This document shows, one piece after another, positions 35,301 to 40,600 of a stretch of DNA of 64,000 nt. Position 1 is the first letter of the stretch. Every line of letters starts with the position of its first letter. Under the pieces are notes generated by a model. That model ran no database searches. It saw only the letters and a list, made by a program, of their open reading frames with translations, and was not told the DNA's origin. The translations under genes were made by a program, and so were the position numbers. Source of the stretch: Apoderus coryli (Eukaryota > Arthropoda > Insecta > Coleoptera > Attelabidae); NCBI GenBank assembly GCA_911728435.2, contig OU452203.1, positions 16,017,651 to 16,081,650 of the forward strand. The letters run 5' to 3'.

Positions 35301-35827
35301 CTATTTGCTGCTGCATTCACAGGTTGTGACCGTTGGTTGACAGTAGCCATTCTTACAATTGGAGTTGGTCTCAATGGTGGTATTTATTCTGGATTTAAAG
35401 TAAACCATCTGGATATATCCCCACAATTTGCTGGTATCCTGATGTCTTTCACGAATTGCATGGCGAATTTAGCTGGACTTTTGGCACCCATTTATGCCGG
35501 TTACGCTGTTAAAGGAACTGTAAGTAATTTATTAATATTCTTCGTCGTAACCCTGAAGATGTTGAAGACACAAGCGAAATTTTCTAATATTTGTTTTTTT
35601 TTATTGAGCTATAATCCATCAGAACTAACAGCTACTACTATTTACAGCCTAGCATTGCCAAATGGCGTGTAGTATTCATTACCGCATCAGGTGTATACGC
35701 AGTTTGTTGTACGTTCTACGTAATATTCTCGTCTGGCGCAAGACAAGCATGGGATCAACCCGCTGAATCTGACGAAGAAAAGAAGAAGAGAGAAGAAGAT
35801 CCTGTAGTAGTGACATCACAAGCTTAG
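2288..35827 (+). CDS. SLC17-family major facilitator transporter (sialin / putative Na+-phosphate cotransporter type), whole gene
   Basis: Ten coding exons, two of them alternative first exons, encode a 518-residue (1A) or 517-residue (1B) 12-helix transporter of the SLC17 branch of the major facilitator superfamily. Members move organic or inorganic anions across plasma, lysosomal or vesicle membranes; the substrate here cannot be told. Landmarks in 1A numbering: WFGTRHF at 33-39 entering helix 1; RTNMSVAIVAM at 55-65; an NHT glycosylation sequon at 67 in the first luminal loop; RFIQGLGEGP at 174-183 (helix 4); WIPPNERSRMGAF at 195-207; GAQFGTVISMPLSG from 211; NHLDISPQFAGI at 421-432; and an acidic C-terminal tail ending in VVVTSQA. 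All junctions use GT/AG and keep the frame. Length is normal for the family and no catalytic region is broken. Intron 1 from exon 1A is 20.3 kb; intron 4 is 10.7 kb, expanded by a Penelope pair. Confidence 0.9.
2382..5436. other. Intron 1 (1A transcript), AT-rich, nothing recognised
   Basis: No coding motif is visible. A GC-richer block at about 4790-4930 contains CCACC...GGTGGTGG as a small imperfect palindrome. Otherwise I see only low-complexity AT sequence. Confidence 0.5.
5506..5547 (-). ncRNA. Minimal hammerhead ribozyme motif (left arm)
   Basis: On the minus strand: GCCA, then the core CTGATGA, one extra T, a 4 bp stem II (GGAA/TTCC), GAAA, the self-complementary stem III ACATGT, cleavage-site triplet GTC, and TGGC pairing with the leading GCCA. 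Every conserved core base is present. The tiny stem III suggests activity only as a dimer, as described for Penelope-like element ribozymes. Confidence 0.65.
5798..5839 (+). ncRNA. Minimal hammerhead ribozyme motif (right arm)
   Basis: This is the mirror copy of the motif in the left arm. Stem I is GCCA (5798-5801) with TGGC (5836-5839). The core is CTGATGA at 5802-5808 and GAAA at 5826-5829. Stem II is GGAA/TTCC, stem III is ACATGT, and predicted cleavage follows C5835. It lies in sense orientation within intron 1 of the 1A transcript. Confidence 0.65.
6041..6118 (+). repeat. Copy of a dispersed repeat (GGCATAGCGGACAAAAT family)
   Basis: GGCATAGCGGACAAAATTACT is followed by ACAAGGGATTTTGTTT and AATTAGCAG. 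The same order is seen at 54287-54350 and, more diverged, at 32677-32740. A reverse-strand fragment is at 15490-15512 and a weak one at 13403-13413. The family is unidentified; there is no ORF. Confidence 0.55.
6856..6887. repeat. Short perfect hairpin (13 bp arms)
   Basis: ACCACAAAACATA at 6856-6868 is the exact reverse complement of TATGTTTTGTGGT at 6875-6887, with a 6-base loop. It lies next to the pogo-like remnant and may be part of its terminal region. Confidence 0.5.
6973..7350 (-). pseudogene. N-terminal fragment of a pogo/Tigger-like (CENP-B type) transposase
   Basis: The minus strand reads MRRKRALWTEKRFVEALEAV from about 7343, then, after a frameshift, FGIPRRTLENQINSGSAAKK near 7260-7200, then LTVDQENDLRDRIIRLADIG (about 7180-7120) and GLSSHIWEKW. 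This order matches the psq-type helix-turn-helix and following linker of pogo-class DNA transposases: (RKR..W..E....A..AV), (FGIPR.TL), then the (LT..(Q/E)E..L...I..L...G.P) block. The DDE catalytic part is absent and the frame is broken, so it is a dead fragment. An intron-like pyrimidine-AG precedes the start on the minus strand. Confidence 0.65.
7351..11673. other. Intronic AT-rich sequence without recognised genes
   Basis: At 7390-7450 and 7770-7800 the phrase CTTGTTTGGAAC recurs. These bases may belong to the pogo-like element. Beyond 7840 I see microsatellite-like ATT/AAT runs (for example 9559-9580) and no coding signal. Short open frames here have no recognisable motif. Confidence 0.45.
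11674..12054. mobile_element. Nonautonomous inverted-repeat element (about 380 bp)
   Basis: The left end (CTGTGTCCAAGATAAGAATG, then GGGATAGCATT, GTACAATGTTG and AGTTGTACA) is matched in reverse complement by the right end (12054 inward: CTGTCTAAGATATAAGAATG, GGGATAGCATT, TTACAATGTTGG, AGTTGTACA). Arms are about 100 bp at about 80% identity by eye. The interior is AT-rich with no ORF. This fits a MITE or fold-back element. No clean target duplication was found. Confidence 0.55.
12055..14095. other. Intronic AT-rich sequence; MITE end fragment near 12.6 kb
   Basis: GATTCACCCTGTATA at about 12580-12596 matches the right end of the MITE at 42.9 kb and is probably a solo fragment. A weak piece of the GGCATAGC repeat is at 13403-13413 and an (AAT)n run lies at 13790-13805. 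Nothing else is recognised. Confidence 0.4.
14100..14480 (-). pseudogene. Old Penelope-like element remnant (GIY-YIG endonuclease end)
   Basis: The minus strand reads YEIPCNDSNAVYIGQTKQ from about 14465, followed by NLDKRHKN, KTALTKHAESNNHIFNF and NTKILDTE, then decays. It aligns with the C-terminus of the intact Penelope ORFs at 25.4-30.4 kb: YSIPCNNCESIYIGQTSR, then LKTRLKEH, RTALAEHAYDNLHTFNF, ETKIVGK. Only this domain remains, with no reverse transcriptase upstream. The sequence is clearly from a different and older Penelope family than the intact pair. Confidence 0.75.
14485..16805. other. Intronic AT-rich sequence, no genes recognised
   Basis: The one repeat fragment seen is the reverse-strand GTGGCATAGCGGACAAAAC piece at about 15490-15512. 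No open frame carries a recognisable domain. Confidence 0.4.
16812..16875 (-). repeat. Degenerate Penelope terminus with hammerhead-like core
   Basis: The minus strand reads GTTGATGATGG, then AAGACGAAACGTTGTTC. The GAAACGTT part matches the Penelope ribozyme of the intact copies. The first core base is T rather than C (TTGATGA) and stem I pairing is poor, so it is probably inactive. Confidence 0.4.
16900..19679. other. AT-rich sequence upstream of exon 1B; promoter probably within its end
   Basis: Microsatellite-like (ATT)n occurs at 17010-17035 and 17467-17481, and a short GC-rich patch at about 17603-17620. The promoter and 5' UTR of exon 1B should lie near its 3' end (about 18900-19679, where composition is less AT-rich), but no core element could be assigned. 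Confidence 0.35.
19680..19770 (+). CDS. SLC17 transporter, alternative first coding exon 1B
   Basis: An ATG at 19680 opens 30 codons (MTGNPRNLSNYPNTRYIAVF, then EDEIKPKIKS) plus one base. It ends at the donor G|GTAAGTG at 19771. The phase is identical to exon 1A, so splicing to 22722 gives ...KIKS-A-WFGTRHF in frame. The predicted cytoplasmic N-terminus has no similarity to that of exon 1A. It is 2.95 kb from the common acceptor, far closer than 1A. This is the layout expected for two promoters giving N-terminal isoforms. Confidence 0.78.
20130..20235 (-). repeat. Degenerate Penelope terminus with hammerhead-like core
   Basis: The minus strand has CTGAAGA (20195-20201), one extra A, a stem II-like GGCA...TTGCC, then GAAA (20173-20176) followed by TGTTG. 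Downstream, a GTTTTAATTAGAACC segment parallels GTTTTATTGGACC in the intact copies. The stem III region lacks the usual palindrome, so activity is unlikely. Confidence 0.45.
20240..22721. other. Intron sequence before the first common exon
   Basis: AT-rich with no recognised domain. The last bases (TTTGTTTGTTTGGTTACAG) form the polypyrimidine tract and acceptor of exon 2. A 357-base open frame on the minus strand (20691-21047) has no family resemblance and is treated as chance. Confidence 0.45.
22722..22906 (+). CDS. SLC17 transporter exon 2 (helix 1 and first luminal loop)
   Basis: It starts after TTACAG and encodes (A)WFGTRHFVTFMLFLGMA, then the signature RTNMSVAIVAM and an NHT sequon, ending NVNE at a GAG|GTTTGT donor. 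The entry phase takes one base from exon 1A or 1B; the exit is phase 0. It covers transmembrane helix 1 and most of the hydrophilic loop that follows. Confidence 0.92.
23105..23368 (+). CDS. SLC17 transporter exon 3 (helices 2-4)
   Basis: The acceptor is TTATAG|ACC and the donor GAG|GTGAGT. The 88 codons include FVWETDIQGYVLSSFFYGY (helix 2), the loop ILAKRYG, a third hydrophobic stretch, and RFIQGLGE of helix 4 with its conserved arginine. Both ends are phase 0. An apparent open frame continuing past 23368 is intronic read-through. Confidence 0.93.
23809..23896 (+). CDS. SLC17 transporter exon 4
   Basis: The acceptor is GGGTCAG|GGT. It encodes GPIVPCTHALLAKWIPPNER, then SRMGAFVYA, and ends in phase 1 at G|GTATTA. 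The segment completes helix 4 and the cytoplasmic 4-5 loop, one of the best conserved stretches in SLC17 proteins. Confidence 0.92.
23897..24837. other. Start of intron 4, AT-rich, no gene
   Basis: Nothing is recognised apart from CACTATCCCTAAAC at about 24709-24722, which matches the outer end of the right Penelope copy (CACTATCCCTAAACT) and may be a fragment of the same terminus. Confidence 0.4.
24884..24921 (-). ncRNA. Hammerhead ribozyme motif of the left Penelope copy
   Basis: The mirror image of 30903-30940: core CTGAAGA, extra T, 3 bp stem II (GCC/GGC), GAAA, palindromic stem III AACGTT, and stem I GCC/GGC. It fits the CUGANGA...GAAA consensus. Short stems make monomer activity doubtful. 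Confidence 0.6.
25388..27862 (-). CDS. Penelope-like reverse transcriptase with GIY-YIG endonuclease (left copy)
   Basis: The 824-residue ORF starts at ATG 27862 (MGFYEDIAITYG) and is identical over its full length to residues 9-832 of the right copy. Domains by residue: long N-terminal region to about 260; HADKGN at 271-276; LPKIHK at 349-354; LRPIVSFVGSP at 359-369; RT motif A LDVVSLFTNIP at 416-426; motif B GLGMGNCLSP at 477-486; motif C YVDD at 514-517; SFLDLLL at 554-560; GIY-YIG region YSIPCNNCESIYIGQTSR at 714-731 with RLKEH and ALAEHA following. These elements reverse-transcribe telomerase-fashion using target nicks made by the GIY-YIG domain. No stop or frameshift is visible, so it is potentially active. 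The start may be internal relative to the intact element, because the right copy adds eight residues upstream. Confidence 0.93.
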   Translation of the reverse strand: MGFYEDIAITYGHDIRIKMKDWTNYTKKLARVSNHKKFLMKCRQQQVLPKHIKNTFKCIEYLLVDSSPYKNKIHNTLTQFQKRILSIEISYYHWKERNLRDKIAKVKEFLKNVVDFQIFRNFESSRSNLYSQICRNVRSGQEKKIEKLLHSQNSVDHTFADLKLHNNKWFVNLTNHNIPSDVEYLLSLGSKFNLPYTRSNFPLEQTIIDIENVISTFDPDIQIEKRNICTNIITNYINKPTILNNNEKAILRASKNTHLFLKNNSDVLITHADKGNTTVAITQAEYSRKAYEILSDTSTYKKINFDPTTKVQNKNNKLVKNLLQKNFISKETYNYLRCENGIFPRIYFLPKIHKNNTPLRPIVSFVGSPIYNTTKYISRLLNFAFEKNEYYVENSFEMVECLQSITIPSKYVLISLDVVSLFTNIPTDLVLEMVKQRWHKIENECGVPREDFLSLLEFCFDHSYFKYKDEFYEQIFGLGMGNCLSPVCSDIVMSDLQEKCVRQLDFPLPFFKRYVDDIITCVPEDKIHYIIQIFNTYHPRIKFTVEKEENGRISFLDLLLIRTPDNTIVTDWYRKPTFSERFLNYNSQNSFSLKQNVIKNLVDRSIKLSSAQFHKKNLELVQSFLKNNNYPASLIDKIIKKALDNINQQNTVSNENENKKYCKIPYIKNLSENLNRVLQSENLVVTQKNENTNSKFFSQLKAKIPRDLQSNVVYSIPCNNCESIYIGQTSRYLKTRLKEHSRDCRTVNLTNHPNRTALAEHAYDNLHTFNFEETKIVGKQNILKKRLLQEMINIKKEKKSINKRNDIENLSNSYFNLISRIPIK
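27874..27913 (+). repeat. 40 bp direct repeat, inner copy (probable target-site duplication)
   Basis: It begins CTAAACTAGTTATATACG and ends TTTAACATATTG. It is identical to 30984-31023, on the far side of the right Penelope copy. The pair brackets 27914-30983 as a long target-site duplication would. The first two or three bases may be microhomology with the element end. Confidence 0.75.
27938..30436 (+). CDS. Penelope-like reverse transcriptase with GIY-YIG endonuclease (right copy)
   Basis: The 832-residue ORF starts MTGREQSIMGFYED. Catalytic landmarks: HADKGN 279-284, LPKIHK 357-362, LRPIVSFVGSP 367-377, motif A with Asp425 in LDVVSLFTNIP (424-434), motif B GLGMGNCLSP 485-494, motif C YVDD 522-525, SFLDLLL 562-568, a basic linker, then PCNNCESIYIGQTSR at 725-739 and LKTRLKEH at 741-748 of the GIY-YIG nuclease, with the paired cysteines before YIG typical of Penelope proteins. 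Length is usual for the group. Unlike LINEs it has no APE endonuclease, and unlike LTR elements no protease or integrase. The first ATG gives the eight extra residues; the next Met (at 27962) is the start available in the left copy. Confidence 0.94.
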   Translation: MTGREQSIMGFYEDIAITYGHDIRIKMKDWTNYTKKLARVSNHKKFLMKCRQQQVLPKHIKNTFKCIEYLLVDSSPYKNKIHNTLTQFQKRILSIEISYYHWKERNLRDKIAKVKEFLKNVVDFQIFRNFESSRSNLYSQICRNVRSGQEKKIEKLLHSQNSVDHTFADLKLHNNKWFVNLTNHNIPSDVEYLLSLGSKFNLPYTRSNFPLEQTIIDIENVISTFDPDIQIEKRNICTNIITNYINKPTILNNNEKAILRASKNTHLFLKNNSDVLITHADKGNTTVAITQAEYSRKAYEILSDTSTYKKINFDPTTKVQNKNNKLVKNLLQKNFISKETYNYLRCENGIFPRIYFLPKIHKNNTPLRPIVSFVGSPIYNTTKYISRLLNFAFEKNEYYVENSFEMVECLQSITIPSKYVLISLDVVSLFTNIPTDLVLEMVKQRWHKIENECGVPREDFLSLLEFCFDHSYFKYKDEFYEQIFGLGMGNCLSPVCSDIVMSDLQEKCVRQLDFPLPFFKRYVDDIITCVPEDKIHYIIQIFNTYHPRIKFTVEKEENGRISFLDLLLIRTPDNTIVTDWYRKPTFSERFLNYNSQNSFSLKQNVIKNLVDRSIKLSSAQFHKKNLELVQSFLKNNNYPASLIDKIIKKALDNINQQNTVSNENENKKYCKIPYIKNLSENLNRVLQSENLVVTQKNENTNSKFFSQLKAKIPRDLQSNVVYSIPCNNCESIYIGQTSRYLKTRLKEHSRDCRTVNLTNHPNRTALAEHAYDNLHTFNFEETKIVGKQNILKKRLLQEMINIKKEKKSINKRNDIENLSNSYFNLISRIPIK
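30903..30940 (+). ncRNA. Hammerhead ribozyme motif of the right Penelope copy
   Basis: GCC (30903-30905), CTGAAGA (30906-30912), an extra T, stem II GCC/GGC around TAAATAATT, GAAA (30930-30933), then CGTT forming the self-complementary AACGTT, and GGC (30938-30940) closing stem I. Cleavage would follow T30937. Hammerheads with this architecture are described in Penelope-like elements and are thought to act as dimers. It is sense-oriented with respect to the host gene. Confidence 0.6.
30984..31023 (+). repeat. 40 bp direct repeat, outer copy (probable target-site duplication)
   Basis: Identical to 27874-27913. It begins three bases inside the end of the inverted-repeat arm (CTAAACT), and the sequences diverge after ...ACATATTG (A inside, T outside). 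Confidence 0.75.
31733..31867. repeat. Perfect 63 bp hairpin
   Basis: 31733-31795 (TGGAATGGGCTTGTTTAACA onward) is the exact reverse complement of 31805-31867, with a 9-base AT loop (ATTATATTA). No mismatch was found in the arms. Perfect identity implies a recent origin or selection. No terminal target duplication is evident, and no known MITE signature is recognised. In intron 4 of the host gene it would give a long stable RNA hairpin in either orientation. Confidence 0.8.
32108..32238. mobile_element. 131 bp MITE with 32 bp terminal inverted repeats
   Basis: The left end TTATGGGATATCTCGGTTAT (to 32139) and right end 32207-32238 are reverse complements over 32 bases with one mismatch (T/G). 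If TA is the target duplication (32109-32110 and 32236-32237) the termini begin TGGGATATC, fitting Tc1/mariner-type MITEs. The interior is not coding. Confidence 0.7.
32677..32830. repeat. Dispersed repeat copies beside a Penelope terminus
   Basis: 32677-32740 is a diverged copy of the GGCATAGCGGACAAAAT family. It is followed at about 32765-32815 by AGTCCATTCTTAAGTGGAGT and further sequence that recurs at 48670-48720. The two lie immediately 3' (minus strand) of the hammerhead at 32855-32897, so they may all be one Penelope-type 3' terminus. Confidence 0.5.
32855..32897 (-). ncRNA. Hammerhead ribozyme motif with the longest stem II
   Basis: Minus strand: GCCA, CTGATGA, an extra T, stem II GGGACTG/CAGTCCC (7 bp, 3-base loop), GAAA, stem III ACATGT, cleavage triplet GTA, and TGGC pairing back to GCCA. 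All core bases are kept. Of the motifs in this window it has the strongest stem II and is the likeliest to fold. Confidence 0.68.
33012..33195. repeat. Fold-back repeat (about 85-90 bp arms)
   Basis: 33012-33103 (AGTTACATATTTGGTCTAAT onward) pairs with 33112-33195 in reverse complement. A 9-base indel in the left arm (the duplicated TTAAAAATG region) and a few A-run differences are the only gaps. The loop is an A run. No ORF; unidentified fold-back or MITE. Confidence 0.65.
33196..34588. other. End of intron 4, AT-rich
   Basis: No coding signal. It ends in the acceptor tract TGTTTCTAAATGTTTTAG before exon 5. ACTGTGGTTCCAAAATGTTG (33909) and its partial inverse CAATATTTTGGACCACAGTG (34014) form a loose inverted pair about 125 bp apart, perhaps MITE ends. 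Confidence 0.4.
34589..34809 (+). CDS. SLC17 transporter exon 5 (helices 5-6)
   Basis: The split glycine GGC joins exon 4 to AQFGTVISMPLSG. The exon then runs through GWPSIFYVFGAVGTIWCVAF and the charged loop EDPESNPKINVEERIY, ending KVGVA at a GCA|GTAAGT donor in phase 0. It supplies helices 5 and 6 and the first half of the central cytoplasmic loop. Confidence 0.93.
34872..35021 (+). CDS. SLC17 transporter exon 6 (helix 7)
   Basis: Fifty codons in phase 0: IPPIPWTSIIKSLPFWAILL, then AHMGHNYGYETLMTELPTYM and KQVLHFSIKD. The HNYGYET...LPTYM...V block is a family signature of helix 7 and its outer loop. The acceptor is GGTTTTAG and the donor GAT|GTAAGT. Confidence 0.93.
35085..35217 (+). CDS. 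SLC17 transporter exon 7 (helix 8)
   Basis: Starts after TTTTACAG with NGILSALPYLAMWLFSIFIS and ends RKIINSI plus one base at a G|GTAAGT donor. It carries helix 8 and the cytoplasmic 8-9 loop (HVADWMLTK). Confidence 0.92.
35278..35519 (+). CDS. SLC17 transporter exon 8 (helices 9-11)
   Basis: The split glycine leads to QYGPAIALFAAAFTGCDRWL, then GVGLNGGIYSGFKVNHLDIS, PQFAGILMSFTNCMANLAG and LLAPIYAGYAVKGT. It ends at ACT|GTAAGT in phase 0. The NHLDISP...AGI.M..TN motif is one of the most diagnostic features of SLC17 proteins. Confidence 0.94.
35648..35827 (+). CDS. SLC17 transporter exon 9 (helix 12 and C-terminus)
   Basis: The acceptor is ATTTACAG|CCT. It encodes PSIAKWRVVFITASGVYAVC with helix 12, then FYVIFSSGARQAWDQP and an acidic/basic tail (ESDEEKKKREED) ending VVVTSQA before TAG at 35825-35827. 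The Q.W....A/E ending matches the usual cytoplasmic C-terminus of insect SLC17 proteins. Confidence 0.93.
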   Translation, partial: PSIAKWRVVFITASGVYAVCCTFYVIFSSGARQAWDQPAESDEEKKKREEDPVVVTSQA

Positions 35828-38064
35828 AGATGAGACCAGAGGCGAAAATGCACATAGAATATTATACTTAATAAGGTGTGGGATATAACGCTTAATGTCC
35901 TTGAATCTAAAAATTATTCCTTTTTAAATTAAAAAGTACGATAATTTTTGGTGATGGCGGGACAAAAATCTTTACCATAGTAAATATTTGCTGTTTAGTA
36001 GTTTTTGATTGATTTTACATCGTTTTATACATAAACTTAAGGGTCAGCTAATTCTGTGAACGTTTTTACAATAATCGGATTACAGATAAATCCCAGCTAG
36101 TATGTATGCTCCTAACAAACACCACGATGCCTCAAAGTATCATTTTTATGACTCCTAGTGGGTAACTTCTTGCACACGTCTATAGGATGTTTTTCCATGA
36201 TGCTTTGTGGACATTAGGTGTCAATGTTCAAGTCGTCATTATACTTTGTGTCATGTTTGCTACCTGGGATATTTAAAGTTATCGGTATGAAGGATTTTAT
36301 TACTGTTTTTTAGTTATGCTCTTCTATTGGAAAAGCTGTGGTCTAATTTTCTATGAATCTATTGACTAATAAGGAATAATTTATTTATTTTATAAATCGT
36401 TGAGTGAATTAAGTGGAAGGTTTTTCTATTGTGATTGGTAGTTTTCTTATGATAGTATTTAAGTTTTTGAGTAAGAGTGGATTATTTTTATGCTAGAGTA
36501 TGGATAACATGAAGCAACTGATAAATATCTTGGAAAGGTCCAAATTATTTGTTATTTATTACTTAAAAATATATTTTTTTCTGGGCACCATAGAAATTAA
36601 AAAAAAATTCATTAAAATTGTGAAGAATTTGCGTTTTATGAAATATTTTTTGTATGCATTATCAACCTATAAAGTTACATAGGAAACATGTGTAAATACA
36701 AATCTAAAGTTTTAAAGTTCTTTCACATTTTTAATTTATAAGCGCGGCTATAAATATTTTTTCAAGAATTGTTAATTTACTAATACCAATTCTAGTTCTA
36801 GATAAAAAAACTTCCACCTCCGCAAAATGTGGAATTTTTGGCGTGCCCACTTTACCCGGTTTCTTAGTCGTTAGGTAGCTAACCAAAATGGAAATTGAGT
36901 CCCTAGTCTACTAATGTCTAGAAATGACGTAAGGCTGGTTGGGTCTGAAGGCTTTTGGCACGGATGGCCCCTCCCATTTTGGGTGCGAAGACCACATTGG
37001 CCGTCATTATAACCTTCTTAAGTGCAATTGAAGTTTAAAAAGTGTCATAATTGGAAGATTTTATTCTTTTTTGTAGTATCACGTGAACTGCATTAAATTT
37101 CAACTTCAATATAACTGGTTAATCATTTCTATATAAAGGTTCTAAAATATAAATTTAAAACTATAATTATAATCTAAAAGTTATGTCAAAAATCCTTGAT
37201 TACAAAAAAAAAGTCGTAGAAAACTTAATCAAATCACATAAGGCGTTTTCACGCAGCTTTGGATAAGAAACAGCTTTTTTACACTAAAACTCCTCAAGGT
37301 GTAAACCTGAACTAAAGATATCTTTGCAACTGCCATTATTCTGCAATTCAATGAGCTCTTGCTGCATATCATCAGGTTTGAGGTGGGTTGTCTAATTTTT
37401 TTATATTACAAACAAAGCCTGACGTAATGTGAGAAAGGATAACGGCGCGAATTTTAATGTGATTTCGTGCTGGGATTCCCACTTATAAAACTCAATAATA
37501 TATATTTTAAATTATCAATGCATCACCCTTATCCGTTTACTAAAAAAATTAAAATTTGCTAAATGACAAAGAAACAAAATCAGCTATGCCAGCTTCGCGG
37601 GTCACCTGGAAGAGGGAAGGATCATTGAGCTTTATAGGAAGAATAATGCGTATATAATAATTGTCTCTAGCAACAAATAATATAAATGTATATTCAGTAT
37701 TAATATTATCCTTTTTTTAGTATTCGTACTACTCTAAAGTTAAGTACTTTATTTATTATTTTGTAGTTTTAGAGTTGTCTTTAATTATGCTGTGTTTTGT
37801 ATTTAAGGTATTTATATTACTGTTATAATCCACCTTACACATCCCCAGTTTTTTTTATTTATAGTTTTTGATATTATTAATTATACTTATTATATTTTGT
37901 TGATTAAATTTTAAGTATTACTACAATATTGATAAATTTTGATCAGTTATTTTATAATTCATGTTATACAGTTTGTTTCAGTATAAAAAAAAAGTGCCAG
38001 ATTCTTTTACTTAATAAGGTACATTTTTGTAATTGATGAAACTGAAATACAATTTGTTAATAAA
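35828..38064 (+). other. Probable 3' untranslated region of the SLC17 gene
   Basis: No coding motif appears after the stop codon. The first AATAAA I noticed is at 38059-38064, followed by the T/GT-rich GTTTTATTTGTTGT. This would give a 3' UTR of about 2.2 kb. The extent is inferred and an earlier variant signal is possible. Confidence 0.35.
38059..38064 (+). terminator. Candidate polyadenylation signal AATAAA
   Basis: AATAAA with a downstream GT/T-rich stretch at about 38085-38100. Assignment to the SLC17 transcript is by position only. Confidence 0.3.
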
Positions 38065-38324
38065 AATTGCATATTTTGTGAATTATGTTTTATTTGTTGT
38101 ACGAGTTGTCGCTATAAAATAACGAGGCTGCACTCCAGACGAATTTTCTATTGTTCGTAATAGTTCTGGAAGACGCATTTTCTTTCACAACTGTTGCTGG
38201 ACTGGAATCTTTGAACGTTTATTGAAAATTAAGCTTGAGAATACAGATGATGAAATTGAGGGACATTGGGTGGTCCACGATGAAAGAACGCAGAATCTTT
38301 CAAATTTATATCTTATTTAACAAT

Positions 38325-38725
38325 AGCAATTATTTACTTTTCGCAGATGATCTTAAACTATTCAGAGCTGTTCACTCTTATGACGACTGTGATGTACTAC
38401 AGAGAGATCTGAATATACTTTAAGATTGGTGTACTGTGAATAAGCTTTGTTTAAACATTGATAAATTCAAATATATACCATACACAAGAAGGCATCGCAC
38501 TGTTTCTTACAATTCCAGACTCTGGCGCTGCTCTTGTTAAATGCTGTGTAATTATAGAAGGAGGCACTCAAATCTCTGGGTTTTATTTTTAGAACCACCA
38601 ACTCATTTAACAATATCGTCAGTCTTACATTGTATCATTCATCAACAGTCCTTGTGCGGAAAATGTTTGAATATGTCTGAAGTTCTAAAATCAGTAATAT
38701 CAGTTGTTAACTTCATCCGAGGCTG
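38325..38725 (+). pseudogene. LINE reverse transcriptase fragment (jockey-like)
   Basis: YLLFADDLKLFRAVHSYDDC at about 38330-38390 is RT motif C, followed by DVLQRDLNIL, DWCTVNKLCLNIDK and YTRRHRTV. It parallels IYADDLKIFTRISTPQDC...LNPKKCNVVSYTRKTS in the LINE at 57 kb. After about 38520 the frame shifts and decays. The 5' and 3' parts of the element are absent. Confidence 0.65.
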
Positions 38726-38739
38726 AATGACCGACAATT

Positions 38740-40420
38740 CCGCGAGTTTATTGAAGAGATTGGAGAATATGTCTTTCAATTGCAATTACGTAAAAAATGA
38801 TTCACACATTTTAAGACAGCCACACTACAGATACTGAATTTCTCGTCTATTTTGCAATCGAAACTTTGATTGCTTTAAAGATAAATTTTGATATTTGTTT
38901 CTCGTTATGTTTTCAAGATGAAGTAGGTACACAAAGAATGTGTACAGATCTAAATTAACCGATGAGCATCTTAAATCTCACAATTACACAAATCTCATTA
39001 GTGGTTTTTGTTTTACTGTGATTAGTGGGATTCATTTCAATTATTTGTTAGTTATTAATATGCTTAAGCTTAAATAGTTAAGTTTTCTCCGTCATCATTT
39101 TTGTTGTTAAGTTTTGCCTTCCAAGTAAATAAAACCGAGTAAATATCATTCTGCGGTTTCTTCTTCAACTTACCATAGTAATAGTAACAACAATACGAAA
39201 TTGGCTGTCGCGGGCCAGATTGATGAGACTAGTCTTAAGCGGTCGCGGGCCGTAGTTTGGACACCCCTATTTTACACTATCCAAGATCTTTTCGAAACCA
39301 AACCATAGTGAAACTTGAAACATTTTCAATATACCGGGTGGTCCAACGAAAATTATGCACCTAGTTTTTCCTCTTTTCTTGAAATTTAAAGCAGAAATTC
39401 TCGGACACGTCGATCTTGCTTCTTTTTAAGCATATTTTCCAACCGGCATCTGTAACCCCATACAATTTCTAATTGAGAGTCAGGTTGATTGATACAGAGC
39501 TAATAAAGTAGGTATTTATATTAATACTATTTCACACGAGGTGAGCTTTTAAAAAAGTATATGATTTTCCATGATTTTATAGATTTCTGAGGTTTTAAAA
39601 AGTATAGGAATAAGAATATTTAAGCAAAGCGAATGTCATACAAAGCTGCATCGAAATGTCTTCATAAAGATGTCTGCCAGAACAATATTTGGATTTGCAA
39701 AATATTAAATAATTTGACGGTTTAGTAAATTTTTTGTAGTAGAATTTTAATACTTTAATGCATGACAACAACAATTAATCAACAAAATTTATTACGCTTA
39801 CTGCGGCGCATAAAAACTTAAATAACGGGAAAAACCGTTTTAGATATCATCAAAATTATATACCTAACAAAAAAATTTACTTGAGTCGTAAATATATAGA
39901 CACATCCCCATTACGTAATACACTTTCACTGTTCTCCTTCCTTTTCATTTCATCACTTATTTTTCAGGCTGAAAACGCAATTTATTTCAACGCCAATGAT
40001 ATACGGCATAGTATTAGATTTGTCAGAAGGTCGATTTTCATGCAAATCCCTAAAGGCTTGACCTCTATTTGTATAAGAACAGATGCAGGGAGCAAAATGG
40101 GAGGCTCAAAAGACTTATTTCACGCCGCGTCAACCTGGAATATTATGAGTTTCACTGAGAAGCCTATTAATCAGTAGCTATTATTATAAAGACGTCAAGT
40201 GGCGGTCTTGATTTTATAACCTGATGGACATATTTAAGTAGATATTAGCATTATTTGGGTTAAAGAGTTCACAGTTTACCCATTTACCAATTCTGCTTTT
40301 GAAAACAATAACTATGGATTTGAGTTAAAATTACATTTAATGATTCTTCTAAGAACATGTTTGTGGAAATGTTGAGGGGTTGTTTCTAAACTCATTAGAG
40401 AGGTTGAGAATATACTACTG
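38740..40420. other. AT-rich sequence, MITE-like end only
   Basis: TATACCGGGTGGTCCAACGA at 39331-39350 resembles the terminus of a mariner-type MITE; no matching right end was found. A 98-codon frame at 39881-40177 has no recognisable domain and is not called. Confidence 0.35.
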
Positions 40421-40435
40421 GCTATCCCCAAACTC

Positions 40436-40600
40436 AAATTGCATGTATTTAGATCTGGAGACCTTAGTGGCCAAGCAGCTGGATCTCTTCTTCCTATACA
40501 TCTATCTAGTGTACCTCAAAAATAACGTTCAGATATTCACGCACAGTTACTCTGTAATGGGTCGGACAACCAACTGCACAGTCCAAAAAGACCAGTCGTA
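40436..40600 (-). pseudogene. Second decayed Tc1/mariner-superfamily (DUF4817-type) transposase fragment
   Basis: The minus strand reads AVGCPTHYRVTVREYLNVIF (40577 down to about 40518) and, after a short frameshifted gap, IGRRDPAAWPLRSPDLNTCN (40498-40439). These match the (QDG.PAHY...VR.YLN..F...WIGR.GP.AWP.RSPDLNP.DFF) stretch of the family also seen at 1-735. Only this part is left, with broken frames. Confidence 0.65.

Noticed and set aside
39881..40177. 98-codon open frame on the plus strand
   Set aside because: No motif or splice context; no similarity to any family I recognise.
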